DNA of 7,359 nt, from positions 1-7,359 of the forward strand of contig CALCPT010000490.1 in NCBI GenBank assembly GCA_937897265.1. Reading direction: 5' to 3'. The position numbers and the translations under genes are program-made. The notes beneath the pieces were generated by a model, which saw nothing but the letters and a program-made list of their open reading frames with translations, did not search any database and was not told the DNA's origin. Shown here piece after piece: positions 6,793 through 7,359 of the stretch (position 1 is its first letter; each line of letters opens with the position of its first letter). The DNA is from an uncultured Alcaligenaceae bacterium. Its GTDB lineage: Bacteria; Pseudomonadota; Gammaproteobacteria; Burkholderiales; Burkholderiaceae_B.

Positions 6793-6798
6793 ATTCTA
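6793..6798 (-). promoter_or_regulatory. Candidate -10 box of iclR
   Basis: On the - strand TAGAAT matches the sigma70 -10 consensus at 5 of 6 positions, about 50 bases upstream of the annotated iclR ATG. No good -35 box is visible at the usual distance; the region where it would sit overlaps the palindrome at 6809-6822, so an occupied palindrome would block this promoter. Weak evidence. Confidence 0.25.
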
Positions 6799-6808
6799 TC
6801 CCATATTG

Positions 6809-6822
6809 TGAAAAATTTTTCA
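6809..6822. repeat. Perfect 14-bp palindrome between iclR and fhs
   Basis: TGAAAAATTTTTCA reads identically on both strands. It lies 67 bases upstream of the iclR ATG and 142 bases upstream of the fhs ATG, where an IclR-type dimer would be expected to bind. Being AT-rich and isolated it could also be a bent-DNA or nucleoid-protein site. The symmetry is certain; operator function is inferred. Confidence 0.5.
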
Positions 6823-6835
6823 GTTTTTGGTCATC

Positions 6836-6871
6836 GAAATTCTGGCTTGGAACAAGTTTGACTTGAATTTC
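6836..6871. repeat. Inverted repeat GAAATTC / GAATTTC with nested dyads
   Basis: GAAATTC (6836-6842) and GAATTTC (6865-6871) are exact reverse complements 22 bases apart. Between them lie CTTG-GAA-CAAG (6846-6856) and the overlapping CAAGT-TTG-ACTTG (6853-6865), giving alternating CTTG/CAAG half-sites. This density of symmetry in 36 bases suggests a multi-site protein-binding region rather than an RNA hairpin. Confidence 0.4.
6844..6857 (+). repeat. Direct repeat copy 1, GGCTTGGAACAAGT
   Basis: This matches 13 of 14 bases with the copy at 6905-6918; the only difference is A/C at position 8. Each copy contains the short dyad CTTG-N3-CAAG. The copies start 61 bases apart, about six helical turns, in the iclR-fhs spacer. 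Confidence 0.55.
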
Positions 6872-6904
6872 AGTAGGGTTTTCATGTCTTTTTGATTACA
6901 GCGA

Positions 6905-6918
6905 GGCTTGGCACAAGT
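6905..6918 (+). repeat. Direct repeat copy 2, GGCTTGGCACAAGT
   Basis: Second copy of the 14-base repeat, 46 bases before the fhs start. It overlaps the left arm of GGCAC (6910-6914) / GTGCC (6925-6929), a 5-bp inverted repeat with a 10-base centre. It lies where an fhs promoter could run (TTGATT 6892-6897, TAATAT 6918-6923, spacer 20 bases, weak), so a protein bound here could control fhs. Confidence 0.5.
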
Positions 6919-6964
6919 AATATCGTGCCCTCGACAACACATACTCACGCCGGACCCTTCTGAC

Positions 6965-7359
6965 ATGCGCAGTGACCTTGAAATCGCTCAGGCCGCGAAT
7001 AAACGCCCAATTCTCGAACTCGCAACAGACCGACTCGAAATCCCCACAGAACAACTCGAACCCTACGGTCGTTTCAAAGCCAAACTTTCTCTTGAGTACA
7101 TTGACACGCTCGCCAAACGACCAAACGGCAAGCTGGTGCTGGTCACCGCCATTTCGCCGACCCCAGCTGGCGAAGGCAAAACCACTACCACCGTTGGATT
7201 AGGCGATGCGCTGAACCATATTGGCAAGCGGGCCATCATGTGTTTACGCGAACCATCTTTAGGCCCCGTCTTCGGTATGAAAGGCGGCGCTGCGGGCGGC
7301 GGGATGGCGCAAATAGTGCCAATGGAAGACATCAATTTACATTTCACAGGCGATTTCAA
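6965..7359 (+). CDS. fhs: Formate--tetrahydrofolate ligase, 3'-truncated by window end
   Basis: Fhs joins formate to tetrahydrofolate with ATP to give 10-formyl-THF, feeding purine synthesis, formyl-Met-tRNA and C1 assimilation in the cytoplasm. Only the first 131 codons of a protein usually about 555-560 residues long are present; the frame is open to the last base. Diagnostic segments: [12 protein letters not shown] (35-46), the ATP-binding loop [20 protein letters not shown] (64-83), [19 protein letters not shown] (95-113) and [16 protein letters not shown] (116-131). The residue after GGAAGGG is Met (114) where I recall Tyr in the family. ATG 6965 fits the usual N-terminus; the Shine-Dalgarno sequence is weak (GGA near 6952). 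It diverges from iclR across a 223-base spacer rich in symmetric sites. Confidence 0.96.
   Translation, partial: MRSDLEIAQAANKRPILELATDRLEIPTEQLEPYGRFKAKLSLEYIDTLAKRPNGKLVLVTAISPTPAGEGKTTTTVGLGDALNHIGKRAIMCLREPSLGPVFGMKGGAAGGGMAQIVPMEDINLHFTGDF

Noticed and set aside
6391..6861. 156-codon open frame on the + strand opposite the 5' half of iclR
   Set aside because: It is antisense to a clear IclR coding region, low-complexity in places (HRGHRG), and has no family resemblance; best read as a shadow.
6909..6924. Sigma54-type promoter suggested by TTGGCAC upstream of fhs
   Set aside because: The -24 GG is present, but the GC required at -12 is AT at the correct spacing, so the consensus fails.
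6742..6964. Riboswitch in the fhs leader
   Set aside because: I looked for THF, glycine and purine-like conserved cores and saw none; the symmetry here fits protein operators better.
7063..7359. 98-codon open frame on the - strand at the window end
   Set aside because: It is antisense to the unmistakable Fhs coding region.

Overview
The window looks like the end of a short-read contig from a betaproteobacterium of the order Burkholderiales, probably Alcaligenaceae-like. The evidence is the order aat - bpt - class 2 pyrD, a phasin of the betaproteobacterial type, and a periplasmic Bug/TctC-type solute receptor, a family greatly expanded in Bordetella and relatives. The genus cannot be fixed from the sequence alone. 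Bases 1-27 are not genomic: they match the 3' part of the Illumina TruSeq read-2 adapter, so the first gene is truncated and its apparent upstream start is artificial.

Region 28-3923, all on the + strand: the 3' part of an unnamed conserved protein, a zinc-ribbon Nudix hydrolase, the two bacterial N-degron aminoacyl-transferases Aat and Bpt, and, after a 75-base gap, the quinone-dependent dihydroorotate dehydrogenase PyrD. The first four genes are closely spaced (16-52 bases apart) and may be co-transcribed. PyrD may have its own promoter, and its start codon has no Shine-Dalgarno sequence.

Region 3924-4121 is a convergent intergenic space between pyrD and the phasin gene. It holds a perfect 15-bp inverted repeat enclosing 63 bases, probably a two-way terminator with an unusually large and possibly structured loop, plus a second small hairpin next to the phasin stop.

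Region 4122-5903: a PHA-granule phasin gene (- strand) and a Bug-type receptor gene (+ strand) diverge from a 186-base spacer. The phasin side has a strong sigma70-type promoter, a good ribosome binding site, and TGCA-rich repeats over the expected transcription start that suggest PhaR-type repression.

Region 5904-7359: an IclR-family regulator (- strand) converges on the receptor gene with only 22 bases between them, and diverges from fhs (formate-tetrahydrofolate ligase, + strand, cut by the window end). The 223-base spacer between iclR and fhs is rich in symmetric elements: a perfect 14-bp palindrome, a 14-base direct repeat with one mismatch containing CTTG-N3-CAAG dyads, and several inverted repeats. 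These are good operator candidates. The genes have known family functions; the least explained parts are the two symmetric intergenic regions. No RNA gene, insertion sequence, CRISPR array or riboswitch was recognised.
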